A stretch of 7,305 bases of DNA from Pseudomonadota bacterium (GCA_027620395.1 JAQBZY010000060.1:1-7305); one strand, 5' to 3'; counted from the stretch's first letter, positions 1 to 6,232 are shown. Notes: generated by a model from the sequence alone, not told the origin. Translations and numbers: made by a program.

Positions 1-1
1 C

Positions 2-382
2 CTGATGCTGACCACCAGCCGGCGCACCGGCGCCGCCGTCGACGCGTTGGCGGGGATGCTGAGGGTGCCGCATCGGCTCTTTCGTTGGGACAGCGGCGAG
101 GAAAATCCGTATCTCGGTTTTTTGGCCGCCGCCAATGTCGTGGTGGTCACCGGTGAATCGGTGTCGATGTGTTCGGAAGCCTGCGCCACCGGCAAGCCGG
201 TCTATATATTCGCGCCGGATGGCTTGATCACCGACAAGCACGCCCGCCAGCACCAAGCGTTGATCGAGGGTGGCCACGCCAGGCTGTTCGCGAGAACGCT
301 CGGACCCTTCGACGCCCTGCCGCTGGCGACGGCACCGGAAATCGCCGGCGAAATCCGGCGACGGGGGCTGATTAAGATATAG
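2..382 (+). CDS. ELM1-family protein, C-terminal part (5' end outside window)
   Basis: The reading frame is open to the left edge and ends at TAG 380-382, so only about the last 126 residues are present; the first ATG, at 5, is unlikely to be the true start. The visible part resembles the C-terminal half of the ELM1 family (formerly DUF1022), named after a plant mitochondrial fission protein. The diagnostic stretch is ENPYLGFLAAANVVVVTGES, followed by VSMCSEACATGKPVYIF. This resembles the nucleotide-sugar-binding half of a GT-B glycosyltransferase fold, with a small-residue strand, a GES/SVSM turn and a conserved SEA..TGKPV helix start. The biochemical role of bacterial members is not established to my knowledge. 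The last 11 bases overlap the 3' end of the convergent nuclease-like gene, so the final residues (GLIKI) may have been altered by arrival of that AT-rich gene. Family assignment is fairly sure; function is not. Confidence 0.82.
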   Translation: MMLTTSRRTGAAVDALAGMLRVPHRLFRWDSGEENPYLGFLAAANVVVVTGESVSMCSEACATGKPVYIFAPDGLITDKHARQHQALIEGGHARLFARTLGPFDALPLATAPEIAGEIRRRGLIKI

Positions 383-1790
383 GCGTAGTTGCCCTATTTA
401 GAAATGCCGGTATTTCCAACAATTCAGAGTGCGCATTTCCCGCGTTTGGCAGGTTTATATTTTCACTGTCTTTCTCGGGGTTGTATTTTTCCAAAATTTC
501 TGTCACAGAATGTTTTGGTTTTGGTGGGTTGGGTTTCCAAGTTTCTAGATGCTGCCCAATCAATTCATAAAACCTTGGAGCAAGTAATTCGAGCTCTTCG
601 ATAAAAGTTCGGTTGCCTGCAAATCGTCTTGCACTGTTGCTGGTCATTGTAATTTCGAAGGCTCGTATTTCTGAATTTTTATTTCCTTCCTCTAATTTTT
701 CCGGCTTAACTTGTAGCTCAGTCAGCGGCAGTACAACTTTCGCCGCGCGAGAAGCCCAAATAGCCCCAACATAAACGTCATCGAATTTAACATCCTTCAA
801 CTGTCTCAATAGCCAGTTAGTTCTGGATGAATTTCGGGCCCGATCTTTTGGGGCATCAACTGTCATGCTAATCCGAATTGAACGAGTATTTAAATCCGCG
901 ACCGCTACAACTGATGATGCAGTATTTGGGATCTTAAATTCGGCTCTAAGGAGGTTGTTTTCACATAAATCTTTGAGCGTATCGACAGCCCATTTTTCTG
1001 GGTCGGCAACGTGCACGCGGGACAATTTAACGCCTACGCGGCAGGAAATTATTCTCGACATTATTAATGATAGGTCACGTATTTCCTGATGCCAGGCATT
1101 AATAATTTCAACGCCGTCAATCTTTGTGACGCTACCTCCTGCCTGAATGTTAGATACCGCTGACGACCAGGCCTTGGGCATGCTATTGAAGCCGGAAACT
1201 CCTGCTGACGGATGTGAAAAGAATCGTATCAGTTCCCGCAGGAGAAATGCTTGCTCAGAATCTTTGATGCCGGCTTGCTCATGGAGCAACATCGCTTCCG
1301 TCAGAATTGCGCTCCAAGAAAGGTGATACAGTTCAATCTTACGGACCAGATTGCGTTGAATATTCAGTGGGTGGTGCGTAGGAACAACGGCGAATTCGTT
1401 TGAGATCGTAAGAATCGCATTAATGTTATTGTCGCGAGCAGTTCGTAGATATCGCTCTATTTGATCTGGCTGTAACGTATTGTTACCTATCTTTGATTCA
1501 ATGATGCAGGTCCATTCACGCTTGCCTGTGCGCAAGTGAACTAAACCATCGGGGCGATCCTGGCGACCACCCTCGCTCTCATGATTGAACACAACCTCTG
1601 TGAAAGTATCGATTTTTGTCCTTTCACCTACTCGTTGGCCCAGCTGATCAAGCAGTGCGTTAGCAAACGGAGGTACTGCCGAGATGACCGAAAGCAAAAT
1701 CGACGACGCACGGCGCTCCTTTCCAGTTTCAGAAATGACAGGAAAAAGACGAGCAATCTCACCTGATTTTAGTATTTTAGTAAGTTCCAT
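372..1790 (-). CDS. PD-(D/E)XK nuclease-like protein of unknown function, AT-rich, likely acquired
   Basis: The protein has 472 residues if it starts at ATG 1788-1790, which has GGGGG five bases upstream; an in-frame TTG at 1823 would add 11 residues but has a weaker context. Residues 55-115 read like a PD-(D/E)XK core: E65 in a helix (TFTEVVF), RPDG with D81, then IIESK with E98 and K100, followed by Q110 and Y114 (QIERYL). The order E-D-ExK-Q matches restriction-like nucleases. Further landmarks are SNEF and HHP (130-141), FFSHPSAGV (190-198), WHQEIRDL (233-240), VGVKLSRVHVADP (252-264) and NWLLRQLKD (325-333); I recall similar unnamed or 'stress response' proteins across bacteria, but no established activity. 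The last roughly 50 residues are Pro/Asn/Glu-rich and look like a flexible tail. There is no signal peptide or membrane segment, so it is probably cytoplasmic. It has no partner gene and is much more AT-rich than its neighbours, which suggests transfer. Nuclease activity is inference. Confidence 0.75.
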   Translation of the reverse strand: MELTKILKSGEIARLFPVISETGKERRASSILLSVISAVPPFANALLDQLGQRVGERTKIDTFTEVVFNHESEGGRQDRPDGLVHLRTGKREWTCIIESKIGNNTLQPDQIERYLRTARDNNINAILTISNEFAVVPTHHPLNIQRNLVRKIELYHLSWSAILTEAMLLHEQAGIKDSEQAFLLRELIRFFSHPSAGVSGFNSMPKAWSSAVSNIQAGGSVTKIDGVEIINAWHQEIRDLSLIMSRIISCRVGVKLSRVHVADPEKWAVDTLKDLCENNLLRAEFKIPNTASSVVAVADLNTRSIRISMTVDAPKDRARNSSRTNWLLRQLKDVKFDDVYVGAIWASRAAKVVLPLTELQVKPEKLEEGNKNSEIRAFEITMTSNSARRFAGNRTFIEELELLAPRFYELIGQHLETWKPNPPKPKHSVTEILEKYNPEKDSENINLPNAGNAHSELLEIPAFLNRATTPIS

Positions 1791-1800
1791 CTTGACCCCC
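1791..1800 (-). promoter_or_regulatory. Ribosome binding site deciding the start of the nuclease-like gene
   Basis: On the minus strand the bases before ATG 1790 read GGGGGTCAAG. The G run at 1796-1800 lies five bases from the ATG and can pair with the anti-Shine-Dalgarno sequence, allowing a G-U pair. It favours this ATG over the upstream in-frame TTG at 1823, which lies before the G run. Confidence 0.5.
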
Positions 1801-1922
1801 AAATAGCGGCAAATGGCAGGCAATCATTCTGCCACGTGGGGTAAAGAGTAACATTTAGGTTCCCGCGTTGCGAGTGCGATATGTAGGGAAATGCGGATGC
1901 CCTGAAAGTCGGTAGGCCCCCC
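1791..1922. other. Spacer between hemN and the nuclease-like gene, containing the composition boundary
   Basis: This 132-bp stretch separates two minus-strand genes. Hand counts give about 45% G+C for 1801-1860 and 60% for 1861-1922, so the switch from AT-rich to GC-rich DNA falls near 1855. It must hold the hemN 3' untranslated region and any promoter private to the nuclease-like gene. I could not pick a convincing -35/-10 pair or an intrinsic terminator. A short perfect palindrome CCACGTGG lies at 1832-1839, of unknown meaning. Confidence 0.45.
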
Positions 1923-3272
1923 TTAAACCGCCACCGAGTGCCTGGCAGTGCCGCGGTCGAGATAGGCGTCGAAGGCCGACGCGATCAGGCGTAAAAATGG
2001 CCGACCAAACTCGGTGACGACGATCCGGCGGCCGTGCCGCTCGATGAGGCCGTCGGTGACATAGGGCGATAGAATTTCGAGCTCGGCATCGAGGGTACTT
2101 TCGCTGGCGCCGTGTTGGCGGCATAAAGTGGCGACATCGGTATCCTTACCGCACATGATGGCATTGATGACATCGCGGCGAAGCCTATCATCGGCGCCAA
2201 GCGCGATGCCGCGCGAGATGGCCAATTGTCCGGACTGAATGCTCCGTCGATAGCCGGTGATCGAGGCGACGTTTTGAACGTAGCCTTGCGGCAGGGTGCC
2301 AATGGCCGACGCGCCGAGCCCGATCAGCGTCTCGGCGCCGTCCGTCGAATAGCCTTGGAAATTCCTGGCCAATTTCTGGGCCCGATTTGCCAGGGCCATG
2401 CTGTCGGCGGGATCGGCGAAATGATCGAACCCGATCGCTTCGAAACCGGCCGCCTTCAGCATGTCGGCGGCGATGGATTGTTGCTGGTACCGCTCGGTCG
2501 GGCCGGGCAGCGCGGCTTCGTCGATCAGGCGTTGATGCGATTTCATCCACGGCACGTGGGCATAGCCGAAAAGCGCGATCCGACTCGGTTGCAATTGCAT
2601 CGCCCGACCCACCATGTCGATCACATTCGGCACGGTTTGATTTGGAAGGCCATACATCAAATCGAGATTGATCGCCCGTATTCCGGCTTCCCTGAGCCAG
2701 TTCACGACCCGCTCCGTCACATCGAATGGTTGCACGCGGTTGATGGCTTGCTGGACGCCAGGATCGAAATCCTGAACGCCAATGCTGACCCGTGTCACGC
2801 CGGCATCCTTCAAGGCGGCGACATATTCACGGGTCGTCGTCCGTGGATCCAGTTCGACGGCGGTTTCGACGTCATCTTGAAAAGCGAACCGAAGCCGGAG
2901 GCCATCCATCAGGCGGCGCCAATCGTCGGCCTTGAGCATCGTCGGACTGCCGCCGCCCCAATGCACATGCGTGACCGGCAACGACTCCGGCGCCCTCGCC
3001 GAGACCATCCCCGCCTCGGCGAGCAGCACCTCGGCATATTCGGAGACCGGTTCGTAACGGCGGACGATTTTGGTGAAGCAGCCGCAATACCAACACATCT
3101 CGGCGCAGAACGGCACGTGCAAATAGAGCGAAACCGGGCGCACGGGATCGAGATCGGCGAGCCACGAGGCGTACGTTTCCGACGTCACGCCGGTGCCGAA
3201 ATGCGGCGCCGTCGGATAGCTGGTGTAACGCGGCACTTTGGCTTGTAGGTGGTCTGTTCGTTGATCGTGCAT
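1923..3272 (-). CDS. hemN: Oxygen-independent coproporphyrinogen III oxidase (radical SAM)
   Basis: HemN converts coproporphyrinogen III to protoporphyrinogen IX in heme synthesis without oxygen, using two S-adenosylmethionine molecules and a 4Fe-4S cluster in the cytoplasm. The protein has 449 residues, near the 457 of E. coli HemN. It shows the N-terminal VPRYTSYPTAPHF (13-25), SLYLHVPFC (48-56), the cluster motif C56-x3-C60-x2-C63-G-C65, the SAM-binding glycine motif GGGSPT (106-111, usually GGGTPT), E140 in VELDPR, GVQDFDP (165-171), DLMYGLPNQT (204-213) and the HemN signature NFQGYST (304-310). Residues about 360-440 match the HemN C-terminal domain. The CGC after the third cysteine and the NFQGYST block separate true HemN from HemW-like proteins. 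The start is ATG 3270-3272 with a weak ribosome site. A near-consensus FNR/FixK box lies 34 bp upstream, so induction at low oxygen is likely. All key residues are present. Confidence 0.95.
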   Translation of the reverse strand: MHDQRTDHLQAKVPRYTSYPTAPHFGTGVTSETYASWLADLDPVRPVSLYLHVPFCAEMCWYCGCFTKIVRRYEPVSEYAEVLLAEAGMVSARAPESLPVTHVHWGGGSPTMLKADDWRRLMDGLRLRFAFQDDVETAVELDPRTTTREYVAALKDAGVTRVSIGVQDFDPGVQQAINRVQPFDVTERVVNWLREAGIRAINLDLMYGLPNQTVPNVIDMVGRAMQLQPSRIALFGYAHVPWMKSHQRLIDEAALPGPTERYQQQSIAADMLKAAGFEAIGFDHFADPADSMALANRAQKLARNFQGYSTDGAETLIGLGASAIGTLPQGYVQNVASITGYRRSIQSGQLAISRGIALGADDRLRRDVINAIMCGKDTDVATLCRQHGASESTLDAELEILSPYVTDGLIERHGRRIVVTEFGRPFLRLIASAFDAYLDRGTARHSVAV

Positions 3273-3305
3273 GTGCCGATCATCCGGAATGGCGAAGATT
3301 CTGCA

Positions 3306-3319
3306 TTGATCTGGATCAT
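3306..3319. promoter_or_regulatory. FNR/FixK-type box between hemN and the isomerase gene
   Basis: TTGATCTGGATCAT matches the FNR/FixK consensus TTGAT-N4-ATCAA at 9 of 10 specified bases. Its centre (3312.5) is about 40 bp from the hemN ATG and 44 bp from the isomerase ATG. Oxygen-responsive Crp/Fnr regulators control hemN in several alphaproteobacteria, so hemN is the likelier target. Activation from the usual -41.5 position would put the hemN transcript start almost on its ATG, implying a near-leaderless mRNA or different spacing. Confidence 0.6.
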
Positions 3320-3344
3320 TCTGTTCGGATCGGTGATAACGTGT

Positions 3345-3351
3345 GGAGGGG
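3345..3351 (+). promoter_or_regulatory. Ribosome binding site deciding the isomerase start
   Basis: GGAGGGG lies five bases before ATG 3357, a strong Shine-Dalgarno sequence. It supports that start over the in-frame ATG at 3249, which would add 36 residues unlike the family and run through the FNR-type box into the hemN coding region. Confidence 0.75.
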
Positions 3352-3356
3352 AATCG

Positions 3357-4145
3357 ATGCCGAAGTTCGCCGCTAATTTGATGTATCTGTTTCAGGAATG
3401 GCCGATGCCTGAGCGGTTCAAGGCGGCCCGCGATGCCGGGTTTTCGGCAGTCGAGTTTAATTTTCCTTACACCGTAGACCTAGCCTTGATGCAAGAAGGC
3501 CTGTTGGCCAACGGCCTAGAAATGGCTCTGATCAATGCGCCGCCCGGTGACTATGCGAAGGGCGAGCGGGGGATCGCGGCTTTTCCGGACCGCGTCGGCG
3601 AGTTCGAAGACAGTTTCAAGCGCGCCCTCGGCTATGCCCGGGAACTCGATTGCCGGCGCATCCACATCATGTCGGGCGTGCTCAGGGAAGGCGACGCCGC
3701 CGACATCGCGATGGCGACCTATGCCGACAACTTGAGATTTGCGGCAGAGTTAGCGTCGGCCGAGGGTGTTTCGGTTCTGGTCGAGCCGCTCAATCCAATA
3801 GACGTGCCGGGCTATCTGATCACCGGCGTGATGCAGGCCAGGGCCCTGCTTTCCATGCTTGGCGCCGGCGGCGTCAGATTGCAATTCGATGCCTACCACG
3901 CACTGGTCCGGGGCGACGATCCAATCGAGATGGTGCGCGCCAATCTCGACATCATCGACCATGTCCAGATCGCCGGATTTCCCGGCCGCGCCGAGCCCAC
4001 GGGCGCCGTCTATGGCGGTGCCGGCGGCCTGTTCGAGACCCTCGACATGCTGAGTTATCGGGGCTTCGTCGGTTGCGAGTACAAACCCAGGGCCGGAACT
4101 CTGCAAGGCCTTGGCTGGGCCTCGGTTTACGGGATCAGTTCTTAG
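3357..4145 (+). CDS. hyi: Hydroxypyruvate isomerase family protein (TIM barrel)
   Basis: This 262-residue protein matches E. coli Hyi (about 258 residues) in length and motif order. Family members interconvert hydroxypyruvate and tartronate semialdehyde in glyoxylate/glycerate metabolism; close relatives (OtnI) isomerise 2-oxo-tetronates. The fold is a cytoplasmic AP-endonuclease-type TIM barrel using a divalent metal. Visible motifs are FAANLMYLFQEWP (4-16), AVEFNFPY (31-38), APPGDYAKGERGIAAFP (61-77), LVEPLNPIDVPGY (141-153, acidic E143), LQFDAYH (175-181, D178 and H181), HVQIAGFPGRAEP (202-214) and GCEYKPR (239-245, E241). E143 and E241 line up with the two glutamates considered catalytic in the family, with D178 and H202 as probable metal ligands. 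The start is set by a strong ribosome site. Its 3' end overlaps the convergent FAH-family gene by 11 bases. Hyi versus OtnI-like substrate choice cannot be settled from this context, as no other tetronate or glyoxylate pathway gene is in view. Confidence 0.85.
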   Translation: MPKFAANLMYLFQEWPMPERFKAARDAGFSAVEFNFPYTVDLALMQEGLLANGLEMALINAPPGDYAKGERGIAAFPDRVGEFEDSFKRALGYARELDCRRIHIMSGVLREGDAADIAMATYADNLRFAAELASAEGVSVLVEPLNPIDVPGYLITGVMQARALLSMLGAGGVRLQFDAYHALVRGDDPIEMVRANLDIIDHVQIAGFPGRAEPTGAVYGGAGGLFETLDMLSYRGFVGCEYKPRAGTLQGLGWASVYGISS

Positions 4146-4983
4146 CCCGCTCAACCAGATGCTTTTGTTCGCCCTGGCCCTCGATCCCGAGCGTTACCGT
4201 TTCACCGACCTTCAGGAACCGGGGCGGTTTCTTGCCGCCGCCGACACCGGGCGGCGTGCCGGTGGCGATCACATCGCCCGGCATTAGGGTCATGTGCTTG
4301 GAAACGAAGCTGACTATGTAGCCGACATCGAAAATCATGGTCTTGGTCGAGCCGTCCTGCATACGCGTGCCGTCGACGGCGAGCCAAATCTTGAGGTTTT
4401 GCGGATCGGCGATCTCATCGGGTGTCACCAGCCAGGGCCCGAGCGGGGCGAAGCTTTTATAGCTTTTGCCCTTGGTCCATTGGCCGGTTCCTTCGAGTTG
4501 CCAAGCGCGCTCGGAGACGTCGTTGAAAACCGAGAATCCGGCGACATGCTTCAAGGCATCGGCCCGGTTGACGTTGTCGGCATGGCGGCCGATGACGATG
4601 GCGAGCTCCACTTCCCAGTCGGTCTTTTCCGATCCTGGCGGCATCAAAATCGGATCGTTGGGACCCGATAGCGCGTGCGGCGATTTCATGAAAATCACCG
4701 GCTCATTTGGCAATGCCATGCCAATTTCCGCTGCGTGGTCGGAATAATTGAGCCCGATGCAGAGCAATTGCGCGACGCCGCCGACCGGCGGGCCCAAGCG
4801 GACGTTCTTGCCGATCAGCGGCAGATTAGCGGTCTGCAGATTAGCCAGCCTGGCCAGCCGGTCGGGATCGAGAACGGCGCCGGCGAAATCCTCGACCTGG
4901 CCCGATAGGTCGCGATACCGGCCGTCGCTATCGACCAGACCCGGTTTTTCGGCACCCGGCGCGCCGTGTCGAATTATTTTCAT
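4135..4983 (-). CDS. Fumarylacetoacetate hydrolase (FAH) family protein
   Basis: FAH-fold enzymes hydrolyse, decarboxylate or isomerise small oxo-acids using Mg2+ or Mn2+. The protein has 282 residues, typical of the cytoplasmic subgroup that includes 2,4-diketo-3-deoxy-L-fuconate hydrolases and proteins labelled ureidoglycolate lyase or 2-hydroxyhepta-2,4-diene-1,7-dioate isomerase. An N-terminal domain (about 1-65, with LVDSDGRYRDLSG) precedes the catalytic domain: CIGLNYSDHAAE (75-86), SEKTDWEVELAIVIG (118-132) with metal ligands E124 and E126, FNDVSERAWQ (153-162) with D155, GQWTKGKSYKSFAPLGPWLV (167-186), and GDVIATGTPPGVG (236-248). All metal ligands are present, so it should be active; the exact substrate is not decidable. 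AAGGAG lies 11 bases before the ATG. It faces a divergent MarR gene, a likely regulator, and converges on the isomerase gene with an 11-base overlap. Confidence 0.9.
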   Translation of the reverse strand: MKIIRHGAPGAEKPGLVDSDGRYRDLSGQVEDFAGAVLDPDRLARLANLQTANLPLIGKNVRLGPPVGGVAQLLCIGLNYSDHAAEIGMALPNEPVIFMKSPHALSGPNDPILMPPGSEKTDWEVELAIVIGRHADNVNRADALKHVAGFSVFNDVSERAWQLEGTGQWTKGKSYKSFAPLGPWLVTPDEIADPQNLKIWLAVDGTRMQDGSTKTMIFDVGYIVSFVSKHMTLMPGDVIATGTPPGVGGGKKPPRFLKVGETVTLGIEGQGEQKHLVERAKN

Positions 4984-5006
4984 GAGTGTTATTTCTCCTT
5001 CGCCTG

Positions 5007-5034
5007 AGAATAACCAATGCGCGCCATCTGTCCA
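5007..5034 (-). promoter_or_regulatory. Candidate promoter for the FAH-family gene
   Basis: On the minus strand TGGACA (5029-5034, five of six bases of the -35 consensus) is followed after 16 bases by TATTCT (5007-5012, four of six of the -10 consensus). Transcription would begin around 5000, about 17 bases before the FAH start codon. This is a match by eye only. Confidence 0.35.
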
Positions 5035-5085
5035 TGCCGAACAGAAAGCATGTGACCGCCGTCATTGGGGATATGCCGGCCCGGC
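5033..5085. promoter_or_regulatory. Cluster of small palindromes in the FAH/MarR divergent region
   Basis: Three perfect inverted repeats lie here: CATGC (5033-5037) with GCATG (5048-5052) around a 10-base spacer; TGAC (5053-5056) with GTCA (5061-5064); and GCCGG-C-CCGGC (5075-5085). The first overlaps the candidate -35 of the FAH gene, where a repressor could act. MarR regulators commonly bind palindromes in such divergent regions and control themselves and the neighbour. Short palindromes also arise by chance, so operator status is inference. Confidence 0.3.
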
Positions 5086-5110
5086 GTTACGGTCGAGCGA
5101 AATCTAGAAA

Positions 5111-5116
5111 GGGTGA
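5111..5116 (+). promoter_or_regulatory. Ribosome binding site deciding the MarR start
   Basis: GGGTGA lies seven bases before ATG 5124. It supports this start over the in-frame ATGs farther upstream (the first at 4986), which would extend the protein through the promoter region with residues unlike MarR proteins. Confidence 0.55.
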
Positions 5117-5123
5117 CGTATCC

Positions 5124-5588
5124 ATGCGCAATGATTTTCGCGATATTTCGCGGCTGATCGAACGTTTACACCGGCGGCTGCTGGATGTCGTTAGGGCCGA
5201 TTTGACGCGGGCCGGAATCACCGATCTGAATGGCGTGCAGGCGCTGTTGTTGGCCAACATCGGCACCGAGGATATCGCTGTCCGAGATCTGATAGAGCGC
5301 GGCTATTATCTCGGCTCCAATGTTTCCTACAATCTCAAGAAATTGACCGAGTTGGGTTACTTGGAGCAACGCCAGACGCCGCACGACCGCCGTTCGGTGA
5401 CCGTTCGCGCCACCGAAAAAGCGTCGTCGGCAAACGCCGTGTTGTTGGAAGGTGAGGCGCTGCATTCGGAACTCTATGCCGCCGCACTTGCCGATTTGAC
5501 CGATCTCGCGACGGTCAGGGACGCTTTGCTGCGGCTCGATCTGCTGTGGACCGAGCGCCTGAGCAATACGGCAGTGGTGTCGAACTGA
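5124..5588 (+). CDS. MarR-family winged-helix transcriptional regulator (LdtR-like)
   Basis: The protein has 154 residues, normal for the MarR family of dimeric, ligand-responsive DNA-binding regulators. Helical dimerisation segments lie at about 5-30 and 105-147. The winged helix-turn-helix spans about 35-97: GVQALLLANIG (37-47), IAVRDLIERGYYLGSNVSYN (51-70) with the recognition helix around 63-74, KKLTELGYLEQ (72-82), and the wing PHDRRSVTVRAT (86-97) containing the MarR-typical DxR pattern. The RGYYLGSNVSYN block resembles the alphaproteobacterial LdtR group, described in Liberibacter and Sinorhizobium, where LdtR controls an L,D-transpeptidase gene; that likeness is from memory. The divergent FAH-family gene, 140 bp away, is the most natural local target besides itself. 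A low-molecular-weight acid linked to the FAH enzyme could be the ligand, but nothing in the sequence shows this. The 3' end lies 15 bases from the convergent methyltransferase gene. Confidence 0.85.
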   Translation: MRNDFRDISRLIERLHRRLLDVVRADLTRAGITDLNGVQALLLANIGTEDIAVRDLIERGYYLGSNVSYNLKKLTELGYLEQRQTPHDRRSVTVRATEKASSANAVLLEGEALHSELYAAALADLTDLATVRDALLRLDLLWTERLSNTAVVSN

Positions 5589-5603
5589 CCAGCTCCGCCA
5601 AAT

Positions 5604-6230
5604 TCAGGCGAGGCGGAAGGCCGCGACCAAACTCAAAGGCGGGCAGGTGGCGACAGATACGGCTTCCCAGCCGGCGGACTTGGCAATGCGCGTAAGTTTG
5701 TCTGCGGTGAAAAGGTGAATTGGAAAGCCGTGCCGGCGATGAAAATACCGGTATAGGTGACCGACCAGACAAAGCCTTGGCACCATCAGCACCAACCGGG
5801 CCCCGGCCTCGGCATGGCGGGCGGCGTTTTCCAATACCGCCTTGGGGTCGGGCACGAATTCCAGAAGTCCGATGCTGACGATCAGCGGCGCGGTGACGCC
5901 AAGCTGAAACGCCGCCGCGTCGGCGTTGATCGTGGTGATCCTGGGGTTGGCGAGGTTCTCCAGCATCCTTGCCGAAAGATCGATGGCCCAAACGTGCCCC
6001 GCGTCCTCAGCCAGTAATCTTCGGGTGTAGTGACCGGCACCGCTGCCAATCTCGATCACGTTCAGCCCGCTAACGTCGCCAATGGCCTTCATGACGGCCG
6101 CCGCTTCCATCCGGCGGACGATCTGTAGCGGGCCGCGCTCGGTCTTTTCGGAATACTTGCCCGCTTGGCCATCGAAATAGGCCCGTACAGTGTCTTTGGA
6201 ACTCTGCCCGCCATTACTCAGGCCGGCCAC
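5604..6230 (-). CDS. Class I SAM-dependent methyltransferase, substrate unknown
   Basis: This 208-residue protein has a standard Rossmann methyltransferase layout. Motif I VIEIGSGAG (58-66) binds the SAM methionine part; AIDLS (82-86) supplies the ribose-binding acid D84; NADAAAF (102-108) is the adenine-contact region with D104; and VSIGLLEFVPDP (118-129) is the post-motif strand and loop. A helical lid (about 10-50, with AYFDGQAGKYSEKTE) precedes it. The opening somewhat resembles UbiE- or BchM-type enzymes, but no substrate-specific motif is recognisable, so I name no function. RYFHRRHGFPIHLF (161-174) is a basic-aromatic insert of a kind that could shape the substrate pocket. The start is GTG 6228-6230, only two bases after the parE stop codon, which suggests translational coupling and one transcript. 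M41 is a poor alternative because it would remove the conserved N-terminal helix. Confidence 0.85.
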   Translation of the reverse strand: MAGLSNGGQSSKDTVRAYFDGQAGKYSEKTERGPLQIVRRMEAAAVMKAIGDVSGLNVIEIGSGAGHYTRRLLAEDAGHVWAIDLSARMLENLANPRITTINADAAAFQLGVTAPLIVSIGLLEFVPDPKAVLENAARHAEAGARLVLMVPRLCLVGHLYRYFHRRHGFPIHLFTADKLTRIAKSAGWEAVSVATCPPLSLVAAFRLA

Positions 6231-6232
6231 GT

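Noticed and set aside
376..1882. GATAT words at 376-380 and 1878-1882 near both ends of the AT-rich stretch, as possible target-site duplication
   Set aside because: Only five bases match exactly, the flanking bases differ, and the right copy lies inside GC-rich DNA beyond the composition boundary; chance is sufficient.
1855..2124. Minus-strand open frame of 89 codons spanning the hemN 3' end and spacer
   Set aside because: Most of it overlaps the hemN C-terminal domain in a different frame and its composition (many Arg and Pro) is typical of a shadow frame.
2226..3248. Long open frame (340 codons) on the plus strand opposite hemN
   Set aside because: It lies wholly antisense to a confidently identified hemN, is rich in His/Arg/Gly as expected of a high-GC antisense frame, and shows no domain.
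3650..4321. Open frame of 223 codons overlapping the isomerase and FAH-family genes in another frame
   Set aside because: It is Arg/Pro/Gly-rich frame-shift noise inside two well-supported genes on opposite strands.
5592..5617. Hairpin (TCCGCC with GGCGGA, or CGCC with GGCG) between the convergent MarR and methyltransferase genes as a terminator
   Set aside because: The stem is only 4-6 base pairs with a large or mismatched loop, lacks a T run on either strand, and partly overlaps coding sequence.
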